Positions 1 to 8,431 of a DNA stretch of 64,000 bases are shown here, piece after piece; position 1 is the first letter of the stretch; the number at the start of each line of letters is the position of its first letter. This DNA is from Bacteroidota bacterium. GTDB taxonomy: Bacteria > Bacteroidota > Rhodothermia > Rhodothermales > UBA10348. The position numbers were made by a program, and so were the translations under genes. The stretch lies in the NCBI GenBank assembly GCA_022567305.1, contig JADFHF010000013.1, positions 1 through 64,000 on the forward strand, written 5' to 3'. Below the pieces are notes generated by a model. It was not told the DNA's origin and ran no database searches. It was given only the letters and a program-made list of their open reading frames with translations.

Positions 1-2
1 AC

Positions 3-464
3 ACGTTTTACCGTCATATGACCGGAGCAATTAAGAAATATGAAGGGTATGTGACTCAGTTCGTGGGAGACGAAATATTCGTGACCTTCGGGGCTCCAGT
101 CGCTTGCGAAACGAGTGAAAAAAATGCCGTTTTATGCGCAAAGGAAATGATCGAAAGGCTCCGGAATATCAATGATGAATTACATTCGGAATTGGGCGTA
201 AAGATCGAGGTCGGCATTGGTATCAATGCCGGGCAGGTGATCGCAGGAAACCTAGGCTCGAACGAAAAAATTGCATATTCTATTACTGGTGACACAGTCA
301 ACACCGCAAAACGGATTGAATCCCTCACGAAAGAGGCTCCCAACAGCATTTATGTCAGCGAGACGGTTTTTCAAAAAGTTAAGGGGATCGTCGATACAAG
401 CCCGCTTGGCCCGATTGAAGTGAAGGGGAAAAAGGAGAAAATGTTGGTCTATCGAGTGGGATGA
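3..464 (+). CDS. Class III adenylate/guanylate cyclase catalytic domain, C-terminal part (truncated by window start)
   Basis: Frame open to the window edge (FYRHMTGAIKKYEGYVTQFVGDEIFVTFGAP...); motifs FVGDEIFVTFGAP, GIGINAGQVIAGNLGS, YSITGDTVNTAKRIE typical of class III cyclases. Confidence 0.88.
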   Translation, partial: TFYRHMTGAIKKYEGYVTQFVGDEIFVTFGAPVACETSEKNAVLCAKEMIERLRNINDELHSELGVKIEVGIGINAGQVIAGNLGSNEKIAYSITGDTVNTAKRIESLTKEAPNSIYVSETVFQKVKGIVDTSPLGPIEVKGKKEKMLVYRVG

Positions 465-490
465 ACACCTTCAGTAAATAGGCTTTGGGA

Positions 491-967
491 ATGAACATAC
501 CCGAAAAGTTAGTGACTTTCGTGACTGGAACAGATGTTGCCGTCTGGGCTGCGAGTAGCGGCAATCAACGGTTGCCGGACCTTGCCCGACCTACGGGCGT
601 GGCAAAAGGTGATTCAGACGATGAGCTGATCATTTACATCCCACAGAAACGCGTAGAAAAGATGCTCGTGAATATCGGGGAAAATGATCAGCTGGCACTG
701 TTCTGCTCCGAGCTCACAAGATTTGAATCTTATCAATTCAAAGGGCGCTGCACGGCGCATTGGACCGCTAAAGATGAAGAGGTCGAATCTCAGAAGCGTT
801 TAATGGGGGCTTTTTCAGAGTTTCTCGCGCAAATCTATGGCTTCGCCGCAGACATGGTCTATAAGGCCTATTTTTCAGTGCCGATCGTTGCGTTAGGCCT
901 TCGTGTCGAGCAGATCTTTGAGCAAACCCCCAAGAAAGGCACAGGAACTCCAATCCAGAAAGGCTGA
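491..967 (+). CDS. Pyridoxamine 5'-phosphate oxidase-like (PPOX-fold) family protein
   Basis: ATG at 491 (track uses TTG at 485); FVTGTDVAVWAASSGNQRLPDLARPTG...IYIPQKRVEKMLVNIGENDQLALFCSELTRFESYQFKG resembles the split-barrel PPOX fold. Confidence 0.6.
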   Translation: MNIPEKLVTFVTGTDVAVWAASSGNQRLPDLARPTGVAKGDSDDELIIYIPQKRVEKMLVNIGENDQLALFCSELTRFESYQFKGRCTAHWTAKDEEVESQKRLMGAFSEFLAQIYGFAADMVYKAYFSVPIVALGLRVEQIFEQTPKKGTGTPIQKG

Positions 968-977
968 ATCAGGCATT

Positions 978-1394
978 ATGACAGCGAACAAGATCACCCA
1001 AGACATGCTGCCGGCGATGCAGGGCGTTATTCCTCCTGCATTGACAACCAGTTCGGCTGATGGAACACCGAACGTAACTGCCATTTCTCAGGTCTTTTAC
1101 GTCGATGATAGTCACATCGCTATTTCACGGCAGTTCTTCAATAAGACTGTCCGAAATCTCTCTGAGAATCCGAAGCTTACCGCCGTCATCACCTGCCCAG
1201 AAACCTTTTCAATGTGGAAGATCGGCCTCCGCTTCATCGAGTCGCAAACCGAGGGTCCCTTGTACGAACAGATGGCACTGCAACTGGAGGCCATCGCGAC
1301 CATGTCGGGAATGACGGATGTCTTCAGTTTGAAGTCTGCAGATATATGTGGTGTGGAAAGTATTGAAATGATCTACGACGGGCAGGGGGTCTGA
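978..1394 (+). CDS. Pyridoxamine 5'-phosphate oxidase family protein
   Basis: ATG at 978 in frame with track ORF 903..1394; MTANKITQDMLPAMQGVIPPALTTSSADGTPNVTAISQVFYVDDSHIAISRQFFNKTVRNLSENPKLTAVI is PPOX-like. Confidence 0.75.
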   Translation: MTANKITQDMLPAMQGVIPPALTTSSADGTPNVTAISQVFYVDDSHIAISRQFFNKTVRNLSENPKLTAVITCPETFSMWKIGLRFIESQTEGPLYEQMALQLEAIATMSGMTDVFSLKSADICGVESIEMIYDGQGV

Positions 1395-1427
1395 TTATAC
1401 TTCGAATGCAGGTCGTCTCACCGGCGT

Positions 1428-1691
1428 TTATTGTATCGACCGCCAATGGTTCTGGAGGCGAATACAATACGCCCAACTACTGAAATGCACCTTACTGGAG
1501 AGTCGGGCCACCCCTCTCCACGCCACCTGAAGGCCGTAAGCACGCCGGGGGGCGTCGTTGTCTGGTAGAATGACCCGGTTTGCCCCCTGTGCGGCCTCCC
1601 GGTAACTTTCTCGCCCTTTCCCGACACCGCCAGCGTTGCAGGTCGCCGCGAGCCCGAACTGTTCAAGGCCTTGAACGTCCGCTGAAATCAC
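1428..1691 (-). pseudogene. Remnant of a phage/plasmid-type DNA primase, TOPRIM domain
   Basis: Translated fragment LEQFGLAATCNAGGVGKGRESYREAAQGANRVILPDNDAPRRAYGLQVA resembles TOPRIM segments of mobile-element primases; no intact ORF on either side; the 3' part loses similarity. Confidence 0.55.
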
Positions 1692-1745
1692 CCTCCTCGC
1701 CGATTCTATACGGAAATTCCGATTCAGAAAGTTGTAGGTGATTTC

Positions 1746-1770
1746 TTACATACAACTTATAGTTATGTAA
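1746..1770. repeat. AT-rich imperfect inverted repeat 3' of tRNA-Ser
   Basis: TTACATACAACTTATAGTTATGTAA: TTACAT(AC)AACT-TAT-AGTTATGTAA pairs except for a 2-nt bulge. Confidence 0.4.
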
Positions 1771-1773
1771 AGG

Positions 1774-1859
1774 CGGAGGGGGTGGGATTCGAACCCACGG
1801 TACCTAGAAGGTACAACGGTTTTCGAGACCGCCCCGTTCGACCACTCCGGCACCCCTCC
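1774..1859 (-). tRNA. tRNA-Ser (anticodon CGA)
   Basis: Reverse complement GGAGGGGTGCCGGAGTGGTCGAACGGGGCGGTCTCGAAAACCG...GGGTTCGAATCCCACCCCCTCCG: 7-bp acceptor stem, long variable arm, GGTTCGAATCC T-arm, loop CTCGAAA gives CGA. Confidence 0.95.
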
Positions 1860-1981
1860 AGAAGCAAAGCTAGGAGCGTGAGGTTGCCTGTACAATCTCG
1901 TTTGGTGAAATCCACAATGAGAACGCGGCCCGGCATCCTTTATCGTGACACCAAAAAATGGACACTCGCCTACCAAAACCG

Positions 1982-4825
1982 CTATCCGAGCATCTCCCCA
2001 ACTACGCTTGCAACCGATTGGAGTACTTCTCCCAGTTTCGCAGGCTGGCGGCCTCCAGCTGTCGCCAAATCTGGCCGACCTCCTCCCCCGCCGCCCAATT
2101 CCTTGGCGAGTACTCCTACGATTTCTCCAGCACTGAGCACCTTCTTTTCAACCAGATCGGTCGATACACAGCAGGCCAGGTAGACTTTTCCTGCCTTCGC
2201 GTCTGCGGTTCCGAGCACACCCACCGAGTTCGAGGACATTTTGTCCTTCAGCTTCTCGGCTAAAGACCTGAGAGTATTCATGTCCAGTCCGTCCAACTCT
2301 CCAACAACAAGGGTTGTGTCCTGGATTTTCTCACCGCCTTCGACGAGTCGATCCAAGTCCGCATACATGGCGTGTATTCTAAGAGCTGACAGTTCTTTCT
2401 CGAGCTTCTTGTTGGCGCTCAGTAAATCGGATACCTCTTCATCGGTCGGCCTCTGTAGCGATTTAAACTGCCCCCGAACGCGACCCAGCTCATCCATCTC
2501 CCTGTGCAGATATGCTATCGCCTCGCTGCCGGCGACTCCCTCAATGCGGCGAATTCCGGCGGCCACTGACCCTTCTGAAACAAACTTGAACAGCCCAATC
2601 TCGCCCGTAGCGTCGACATGGATTCCCCCGCACAACTCCACAGAAAAATTAGGATCGAACGTGATCACCCGGACCGTGTCCCCGTACTTTTCGCCAAACA
2701 GCGCCCTGGCTCCGCGCGCCATGGCATCGTCAATGGGGACATCAAGCTCTTCGCCTTTCGCTACGTTGCTCTGAATTACCTCATTTACGCGATTCTCGAT
2801 TTGACGAAGCTCGTCAGGTGACACCCTCTCGAAGTGGCTGAAATCAAACCGCAAATGATCCGGTGCAACGAGTGATCCTTTTTGAGCCACATGCGGTCCG
2901 AGTACTTCGCGTAGTGCAGCATGAACCAGATGGGTAACCGAATGATGCTTCACGATTCGGCTTCGCCTGTCTGCATTTACCGATGCCTCGAATTCCAGGT
3001 TGAAATCCTCAGGGAGCGCATCGACAACGTGTACGATTTTGTCGCCCGTTCGCCTGGTATCAAGAATCTCCCCCGAATAGTTCTCACTCGTTAGACGCCC
3101 AACGTCACCAACCTGGCCGCCGCTCTCGGCGAAAAAGGGCGTCCGGTCGAGTACGATTTCATGGCGGACCTCTCCCTTCTCAGTCTCCGTAGATCGAACG
3201 GCAGCAATACGAACGCCCCTCTCCGAAACCGACGAATAGCCCGTAAACTCAGAATCCATTGTATCTGAAATCGATTGCCACTCGTTCGAATCCTCTGTGG
3301 TCATCGAGAAGGATGCTGACGCCCGGGCACGAGATTTCTGTTCATCCATGAGGACTTTGTACCGATCCATGTCCACCGTAATAAACTCTTCCCTGGCCAT
3401 CAGCTGCGTCAAGTCCACCGGAAATCCGTACGTATCGTGAAGCAGAAATCCGATCTCCCCGGATACCGTGCCCCTCTCGGCAGCGCTGGTAAACGTCTCA
3501 ATAATCAAATCGCGATCGGTCAGATCTACGTATGCCTTTTTGAGGAGATCAAGGGTTGCCTTGTCTTTCCTCAAATCTTCGAGCGCCGACTTCTTCTTCT
3601 TACTACTCGAAAGTCGTTCGATATAAGGCACTATCCGCTCGAAATATTGTAGCCCGGTACCCAGGGTTTCAAGAAAACTATCCTCTTCGGCGCGAACAAT
3701 TCTGTCAACATAGTCCGGATTCTTGTCCAATTCAGGAAATTGACCTGACATGGATGCCCGTACAACGTCGACCACGCTGGAGAGGAATGGTTCTTTCAGA
3801 TCGAGTGTCTGATAGCCGAAGCGAACGGCGCGTCTTAAAATCCTTCTAATGACATATCCCCGTCCTACATTTCCCGGCAAAACCCCATCGGCGATTGCGA
3901 AAGCAACCGTCCTGGCATGATCCGCAATCACACGCATGGCGACGCGTCGCTTTTCAGCCTCCTCCTCAGAACCCCCTGGCGAGTCATAGGACTTGAGGTC
4001 AGAATGCGGAGAGAGTTCAGCTACCCGGTCCAGTAGCGGTAAAAATAAATCCGTATCGTAGTTACTTGTCTTCTCCTGGAGGATCGCCACGACACGTTCG
4101 AACCCCATTCCCGTATCCACGTGTTTGGCGGAAAGTGGCTCAAGACTCCCGTTTTCGAGGGCATTGTACTGAATAAAGACGAGATTCCAGATCTCCATGA
4201 CGCGCGGATCGTCGGCATTTACGAGTGTTTCGCCCGGTACCTCCGCTCGCTCCTCGTCCGACCTCAGATCAATATGTACTTCGGAGCACGGACCGCACGG
4301 GCCGGTATCTCCCATCATCCAAAAATTGTCTTTCGAATCGAAGAATAAAACATGTTCGGGGTTGATGGTCGTCTCCGATTTCCAGTACTGCGCAGCCTCA
4401 TCGTCAGCATCGAGTTCGAGTTTCTTGTCGCCCAAGTGAACGGTGGCGTACAACCGGTCTGGATCGATACCCCACACCTCGGTAAGCAACTCCCATGCCC
4501 AGGCCACGGCTTCCTTCTTAAAGTAGTCGCCGAAACTCCAGTTACCGAGCATCTCAAAGAAGGTGTGGTGGTAGGTGTCATACCCAACTTCATCCAGGTC
4601 GTTATGCTTGCCGGAGACCCGAAGGCACTTTTGAGTGTCGACGGCCCGATTATAGTCCCGACTACCGGTGTCCAGGAAGACGTCTTTGAACTGATTCATT
4701 CCGGCGTTCGTGAACAGCAGCGTCGGATCGTTTCCGGGCACGAGTGAATCACTTGGCACGAGGGTATGGTCCTTCTCCGTGAAGAAGGAAAAGAACTCGT
4801 CTCGAATCTGATTCGCTGATTTCAC
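1982..4825 (-). CDS. alaS: Alanyl-tRNA synthetase
   Basis: 947 aa; LFTNAGMNQFKDVFLDTG, HHTFFEMLGNWSFGDYFKKEA, DTGMGFERV, HSVTHLVHAALREVLG, CGGIHVDATGEIG, GGGGGGRPDLATAGG. Confidence 0.98.
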   Translation of the reverse strand: MKSANQIRDEFFSFFTEKDHTLVPSDSLVPGNDPTLLFTNAGMNQFKDVFLDTGSRDYNRAVDTQKCLRVSGKHNDLDEVGYDTYHHTFFEMLGNWSFGDYFKKEAVAWAWELLTEVWGIDPDRLYATVHLGDKKLELDADDEAAQYWKSETTINPEHVLFFDSKDNFWMMGDTGPCGPCSEVHIDLRSDEERAEVPGETLVNADDPRVMEIWNLVFIQYNALENGSLEPLSAKHVDTGMGFERVVAILQEKTSNYDTDLFLPLLDRVAELSPHSDLKSYDSPGGSEEEAEKRRVAMRVIADHARTVAFAIADGVLPGNVGRGYVIRRILRRAVRFGYQTLDLKEPFLSSVVDVVRASMSGQFPELDKNPDYVDRIVRAEEDSFLETLGTGLQYFERIVPYIERLSSSKKKKSALEDLRKDKATLDLLKKAYVDLTDRDLIIETFTSAAERGTVSGEIGFLLHDTYGFPVDLTQLMAREEFITVDMDRYKVLMDEQKSRARASASFSMTTEDSNEWQSISDTMDSEFTGYSSVSERGVRIAAVRSTETEKGEVRHEIVLDRTPFFAESGGQVGDVGRLTSENYSGEILDTRRTGDKIVHVVDALPEDFNLEFEASVNADRRSRIVKHHSVTHLVHAALREVLGPHVAQKGSLVAPDHLRFDFSHFERVSPDELRQIENRVNEVIQSNVAKGEELDVPIDDAMARGARALFGEKYGDTVRVITFDPNFSVELCGGIHVDATGEIGLFKFVSEGSVAAGIRRIEGVAGSEAIAYLHREMDELGRVRGQFKSLQRPTDEEVSDLLSANKKLEKELSALRIHAMYADLDRLVEGGEKIQDTTLVVGELDGLDMNTLRSLAEKLKDKMSSNSVGVLGTADAKAGKVYLACCVSTDLVEKKVLSAGEIVGVLAKELGGGGGGRPDLATAGGRQPAKLGEVLQSVASVVGEMLG

Positions 4826-5165
4826 GGTGCCGAAGAAAACGCTTCAATAAAAAAATGGCCACTTCCGCACGGGCGAAAGCAGACGGTCAAATATACAAAG
4901 GACAAGCAAATGCTTTCTCGTTCAGCGGTGAGCAGATCGCCCGCGCCATAACCTGACAGCATGAGTTTTTGTGAACCGGTCAAAATCGTGCAAACCATTC
5001 TGATCGTTTATGGGTCGAACTGATGGTAACGGAACAGAAATAGTGACAGGACACTGTAACCTCTTCATAAATCGTTCCGTACGTCATTCGGTAAGCGCAC
5101 ATCATCGTATTGGTTTTTGAAGATGTTCGAAACTAACCCCTACTGGATCCAAAACTGATTTTCTC

Positions 5166-6248
5166 ATGCGTACAAAAATTATTGCGGCACTCCTGGCTGT
5201 CCTCACGGCTCTCGGCGGGCTGAACCTATTTAAAAGCATCAAGGATAGACTGACTCAACCTACACCGGCACAGACGTCTGAAGTCGTTGTCTATTCTGAC
5301 GCAACGGAAGAAGGCACGTCCAAAATTCGCGTTCGTGTAAAGGCTAAAAGTTCAGTAAGAACGGCGTCAAAGGTTCGGGTCAGGACAGCGAGCGCTTCAG
5401 AAGTGATGATCGAAGAACGATTCAGCGTTCGAACCGGTCAAACGCTCGCGATTGACGTGACTCATGCCGACGTCGAAATCGAAACAGGAAATGTGACGGA
5501 GGCTCACATACGCGTGACTCTTGACAGTAACAACATGGAAAGGGCGAGAGAGCGTTTTGAACTCATGAATTTCCAGGTTTTTCAGGTTGGTGATGAAGTG
5601 CGAATCGAATCTGAGTCACCTAAAAATAACTGGAGCTGGAATTGGAAGGGGAAATTTGCGATCAACATTCTGGTCTCGATTCCGGAAGAGTTCAACACCG
5701 AGATCAAAACAACACATGGTGATGTCGAGCTGGATGACATCAGCGGCTTCGTTTTCCTGAATACCACTCACGGTGACATTTCTGTAGAATCGATCCGCGG
5801 TCCTGAGATTTTGCTCAAGAGCACACACGGTGACATCGAAGCGGTTGCCCTTTTGAGCGACGAAATTGTCGTCAAGACAAGCCATGCAGACATCGAGATT
5901 GAAGAAGTTGACAGTAAACACTTCTCGGCGACCACGACTCACAGTGATGTCACGATCGAGCGACTCGCTGGAGACTCCGAGATCACTACGTCACACGGGG
6001 ATATCGAAATTACAGTTCTAAAAAATTTCAGCTCAGATTTGAAAACGAGTCACGGAGATGTCACGGTTTACGCCCCAAAGGACTTTTCGGCTGAACTTGA
6101 CCTTGAAGCGAGTCAGGTCAGGGTGAGCTCAAGCTTCACTCTTATTGGAAGCGTCAAGAAAGATCGTGTGAAAGGCATGATCAATGGAGGCGGGCCAAGA
6201 ATAAGAGCGCGTACCACGCATGGCTCAATCGAGTTGAAGAATAGATAA
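5166..6248 (+). CDS. DUF4097-like beta-helical repeat protein with N-terminal signal/TM segment
   Basis: Serial TTHGDVEL / TTHGDISV / STHGDIEA / TSHADIEI / TTHSDVTI / TSHGDIEI / TSHGDVTV repeats of about 18-19 aa; hydrophobic N-terminus. Confidence 0.8.
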   Translation: MRTKIIAALLAVLTALGGLNLFKSIKDRLTQPTPAQTSEVVVYSDATEEGTSKIRVRVKAKSSVRTASKVRVRTASASEVMIEERFSVRTGQTLAIDVTHADVEIETGNVTEAHIRVTLDSNNMERARERFELMNFQVFQVGDEVRIESESPKNNWSWNWKGKFAINILVSIPEEFNTEIKTTHGDVELDDISGFVFLNTTHGDISVESIRGPEILLKSTHGDIEAVALLSDEIVVKTSHADIEIEEVDSKHFSATTTHSDVTIERLAGDSEITTSHGDIEITVLKNFSSDLKTSHGDVTVYAPKDFSAELDLEASQVRVSSSFTLIGSVKKDRVKGMINGGGPRIRARTTHGSIELKNR

Positions 6249-6360
6249 TCTCGAGTGAGGCGCCGGATTCACAACTGGATTCGAGATTTCGGCACCGAGA
6301 ATCCTGGTACACGTCCACAGAGAGCTAGAAAATTGCTCACCAGAGGGTTCACAAGAGCTG

Positions 6361-6388
6361 AGGGCGGATTCCATTTGGAATCCGCCCT
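6361..6388. terminator. Perfect inverted repeat between convergent genes; putative bidirectional terminator
   Basis: AGGGCGGATTCCA-TT-TGGAATCCGCCCT, 13-bp perfect arms, overlapping the last base of the minus-strand stop codon; no strong T tract follows. Confidence 0.5.
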
Positions 6389-8427
6389 TATTCGTTGAGG
6401 GCCATTTCTAGCTTATCAGCATCCGTCAAAGGAGCTTTACACACGCGATCAGTGCAGATGTAAACGGTTTCGTTCCCGTTGATGGCTTTGTACTCCGATA
6501 AATGCGGTAGACGGGCTTCGATCTCATCCGTGGTGTTGGTAGATTTTGGGAGAATCACCGCGTTTGGAAGAAAGGTCTGATTCACTAGTCGTGTCAAGTC
6601 GCCGGCGTTCCCGACCACTACAATTTCGCGCCGGTCACCGAGCCCCAGATCTGCTGCAATCATCGTGGAAGAAAATCCCAGAGCGTATCGGCCAGACGAA
6701 CCCAAGCTGATTCCAACCTGAGTTCGACCTAATTCTTCGAACTGCTCATCGGCGAGAATAGGTGCCAGTCTGAGTAGGATCTGGGCGGCGACAGATGCTC
6801 CTGCTGGAGTCGCGCCATCATGATACTGCTTCTGCCGAACGGGAAGTTTATGGACATCCGGGTTGCTGATGAAAAATCCGACTGCATCATCGTCCCAGAA
6901 TTCGGAAATCATCGAACGGACCAGTTCTTCGCATTTAGACAACCAGGCTACTTTTCCAGTCGCCTCAAACAGGTCCAACAGCCCCCAACTCAAGTAAGCA
7001 TAGTCATCCAGGAATCCCGCTTCAGATACGATTCCCTCGAAAGAGGTATGCGCCAATCGTCCTTCATGCTCATGAGAATTCAGCACAGCATGTGCGGCTC
7101 GTTCTGCCGCTACAATCCATTCGCGGTTAGAAAAAACCCTCCCGGCCTTGGCCAGAGCAGCAATCATCAGACCATTCCAATCGGTCAAGAGTTTTTCATC
7201 TCGCTGGGGCCGAACACGGCTAGATCTGACTTCGAGCAGCTTTTGAACGATTGACGACCACAACGCGCCATCCTCGCCGTCGGAATAAGCATTACCGCCG
7301 ACAAAGAGATTCAATCCAGTGGGCTCACCCGACGCCTCGTCGTGAATATTCCCCTCTCTTTCCACGCTCCATTCTCGCTTTGCATATTCGAGCTCCGCGG
7401 TCGTTAGCAGCGCTTCGAGTTCGCCCCAAGACCATAAATAAAACTTGCCTTCCGACCCTTCGCTATCCGCATCTTCCGACGCATAAAAAGCGCCGTCCGG
7501 AGCCGATAGATCCCGTATTACGTACGCGATGATATCTTCCGTGGTGTTTTGATGGTACCGGTCATGTTTAACCTGATAGGCTTCGCAACAGGCAATAACC
7601 AACAAGGCTTGGTCGACCAACATTTTCTCAAAATGAGGAAGTTTCCATTCCCTGTCGGTCGAATATCGATGTATCCCCAAACCAATCTGGTCGAAGATGC
7701 CCCCTTTCCGCATGGCGCGAATGGTTGTATCCACCATTACGTACGCAGCGTCATCGCCTGTGCGTTTGCCGTACCGGAGGAGAAAACTCAGTTGATGGGC
7801 GGTCGGGAATTTCGGCGCGGCTCCAAATCCACCCCGCTCCTCGTCGAATCGAGAAACAAGAGCAGAAAACGCCTCGGTCAATCGTCCAGCCGTATCAGAA
7901 GTCGATTCTGAAATGACCGATTCCCGGCTAAGCGTCTCGACCAAATCGTTTCCATACTGAGCCACCTTTTCCGGATCGGTTTTCCAGACCTCGCTGATTC
8001 GTTCAACCAGCTCGAGCAACCCCATCCTCCCGTGACGGCTGGTCTTTGGCAAGTACGTTGCACAGTAAAAAGGATGTCGATCTGGCGTAGCAATGATCGT
8101 CAACGGCCAGCCTCCCGCCTGTCCCATCGCCGTGCAGGCGCTCATGTAAAAATGATCGACCGTGGGGTGTTCTTCGCGGTCCACCTTGATATTGACGAAC
8201 GCCAGGTTGAGGGCCTCTCCAACTTCCGGGTCCTCAAACGATTCGTGGGCCATCACGTGGCACCAATGACACGCGGCATAGCCAATCGAGATCAGCACGG
8301 GTACTCCCCTGGACGCCGCGTCATTGAATGCGTCGTCTCCCCACGGATACCAGTCGACGGGATTATCAGCATGTTGCCGTAAGTACGGGCTCGATGAACC
8401 CTGAAGTCGATTGGCCATTGGATTCAA
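6388..8427 (-). CDS. Thioredoxin domain-containing protein, DUF255/YyaL (SSP411) family
   Basis: [63 protein letters not shown]. Confidence 0.93.
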   Translation of the reverse strand: MNPMANRLQGSSSPYLRQHADNPVDWYPWGDDAFNDAASRGVPVLISIGYAACHWCHVMAHESFEDPEVGEALNLAFVNIKVDREEHPTVDHFYMSACTAMGQAGGWPLTIIATPDRHPFYCATYLPKTSRHGRMGLLELVERISEVWKTDPEKVAQYGNDLVETLSRESVISESTSDTAGRLTEAFSALVSRFDEERGGFGAAPKFPTAHQLSFLLRYGKRTGDDAAYVMVDTTIRAMRKGGIFDQIGLGIHRYSTDREWKLPHFEKMLVDQALLVIACCEAYQVKHDRYHQNTTEDIIAYVIRDLSAPDGAFYASEDADSEGSEGKFYLWSWGELEALLTTAELEYAKREWSVEREGNIHDEASGEPTGLNLFVGGNAYSDGEDGALWSSIVQKLLEVRSSRVRPQRDEKLLTDWNGLMIAALAKAGRVFSNREWIVAAERAAHAVLNSHEHEGRLAHTSFEGIVSEAGFLDDYAYLSWGLLDLFEATGKVAWLSKCEELVRSMISEFWDDDAVGFFISNPDVHKLPVRQKQYHDGATPAGASVAAQILLRLAPILADEQFEELGRTQVGISLGSSGRYALGFSSTMIAADLGLGDRREIVVVGNAGDLTRLVNQTFLPNAVILPKSTNTTDEIEARLPHLSEYKAINGNETVYICTDRVCKAPLTDADKLEMALNE

Positions 8428-8431
8428 TCCA

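Noticed and set aside
1428-1691. Structured RNA (RNase P, SRP or tmRNA) beside tRNA-Ser
   Set aside because: None of the conserved core motifs I know for these RNAs appear on either strand; the protein-level primase similarity explains the segment better.
1746-1976. 76-aa minus ORF across the tRNA
   Set aside because: Overlaps tRNA-Ser(CGA) completely; GGVPEWSNGAVSKTVVPSRYRGFESHPLR is the typical spurious translation of a tRNA-Ser gene.
2241-2774. Antisense ORFs inside alaS and other long CDS (e.g. 2241..2774 +, 4352..4747 +, 33697..34344 -)
   Set aside because: No recognisable family, low-complexity composition, fully inside well-supported genes on the opposite strand.
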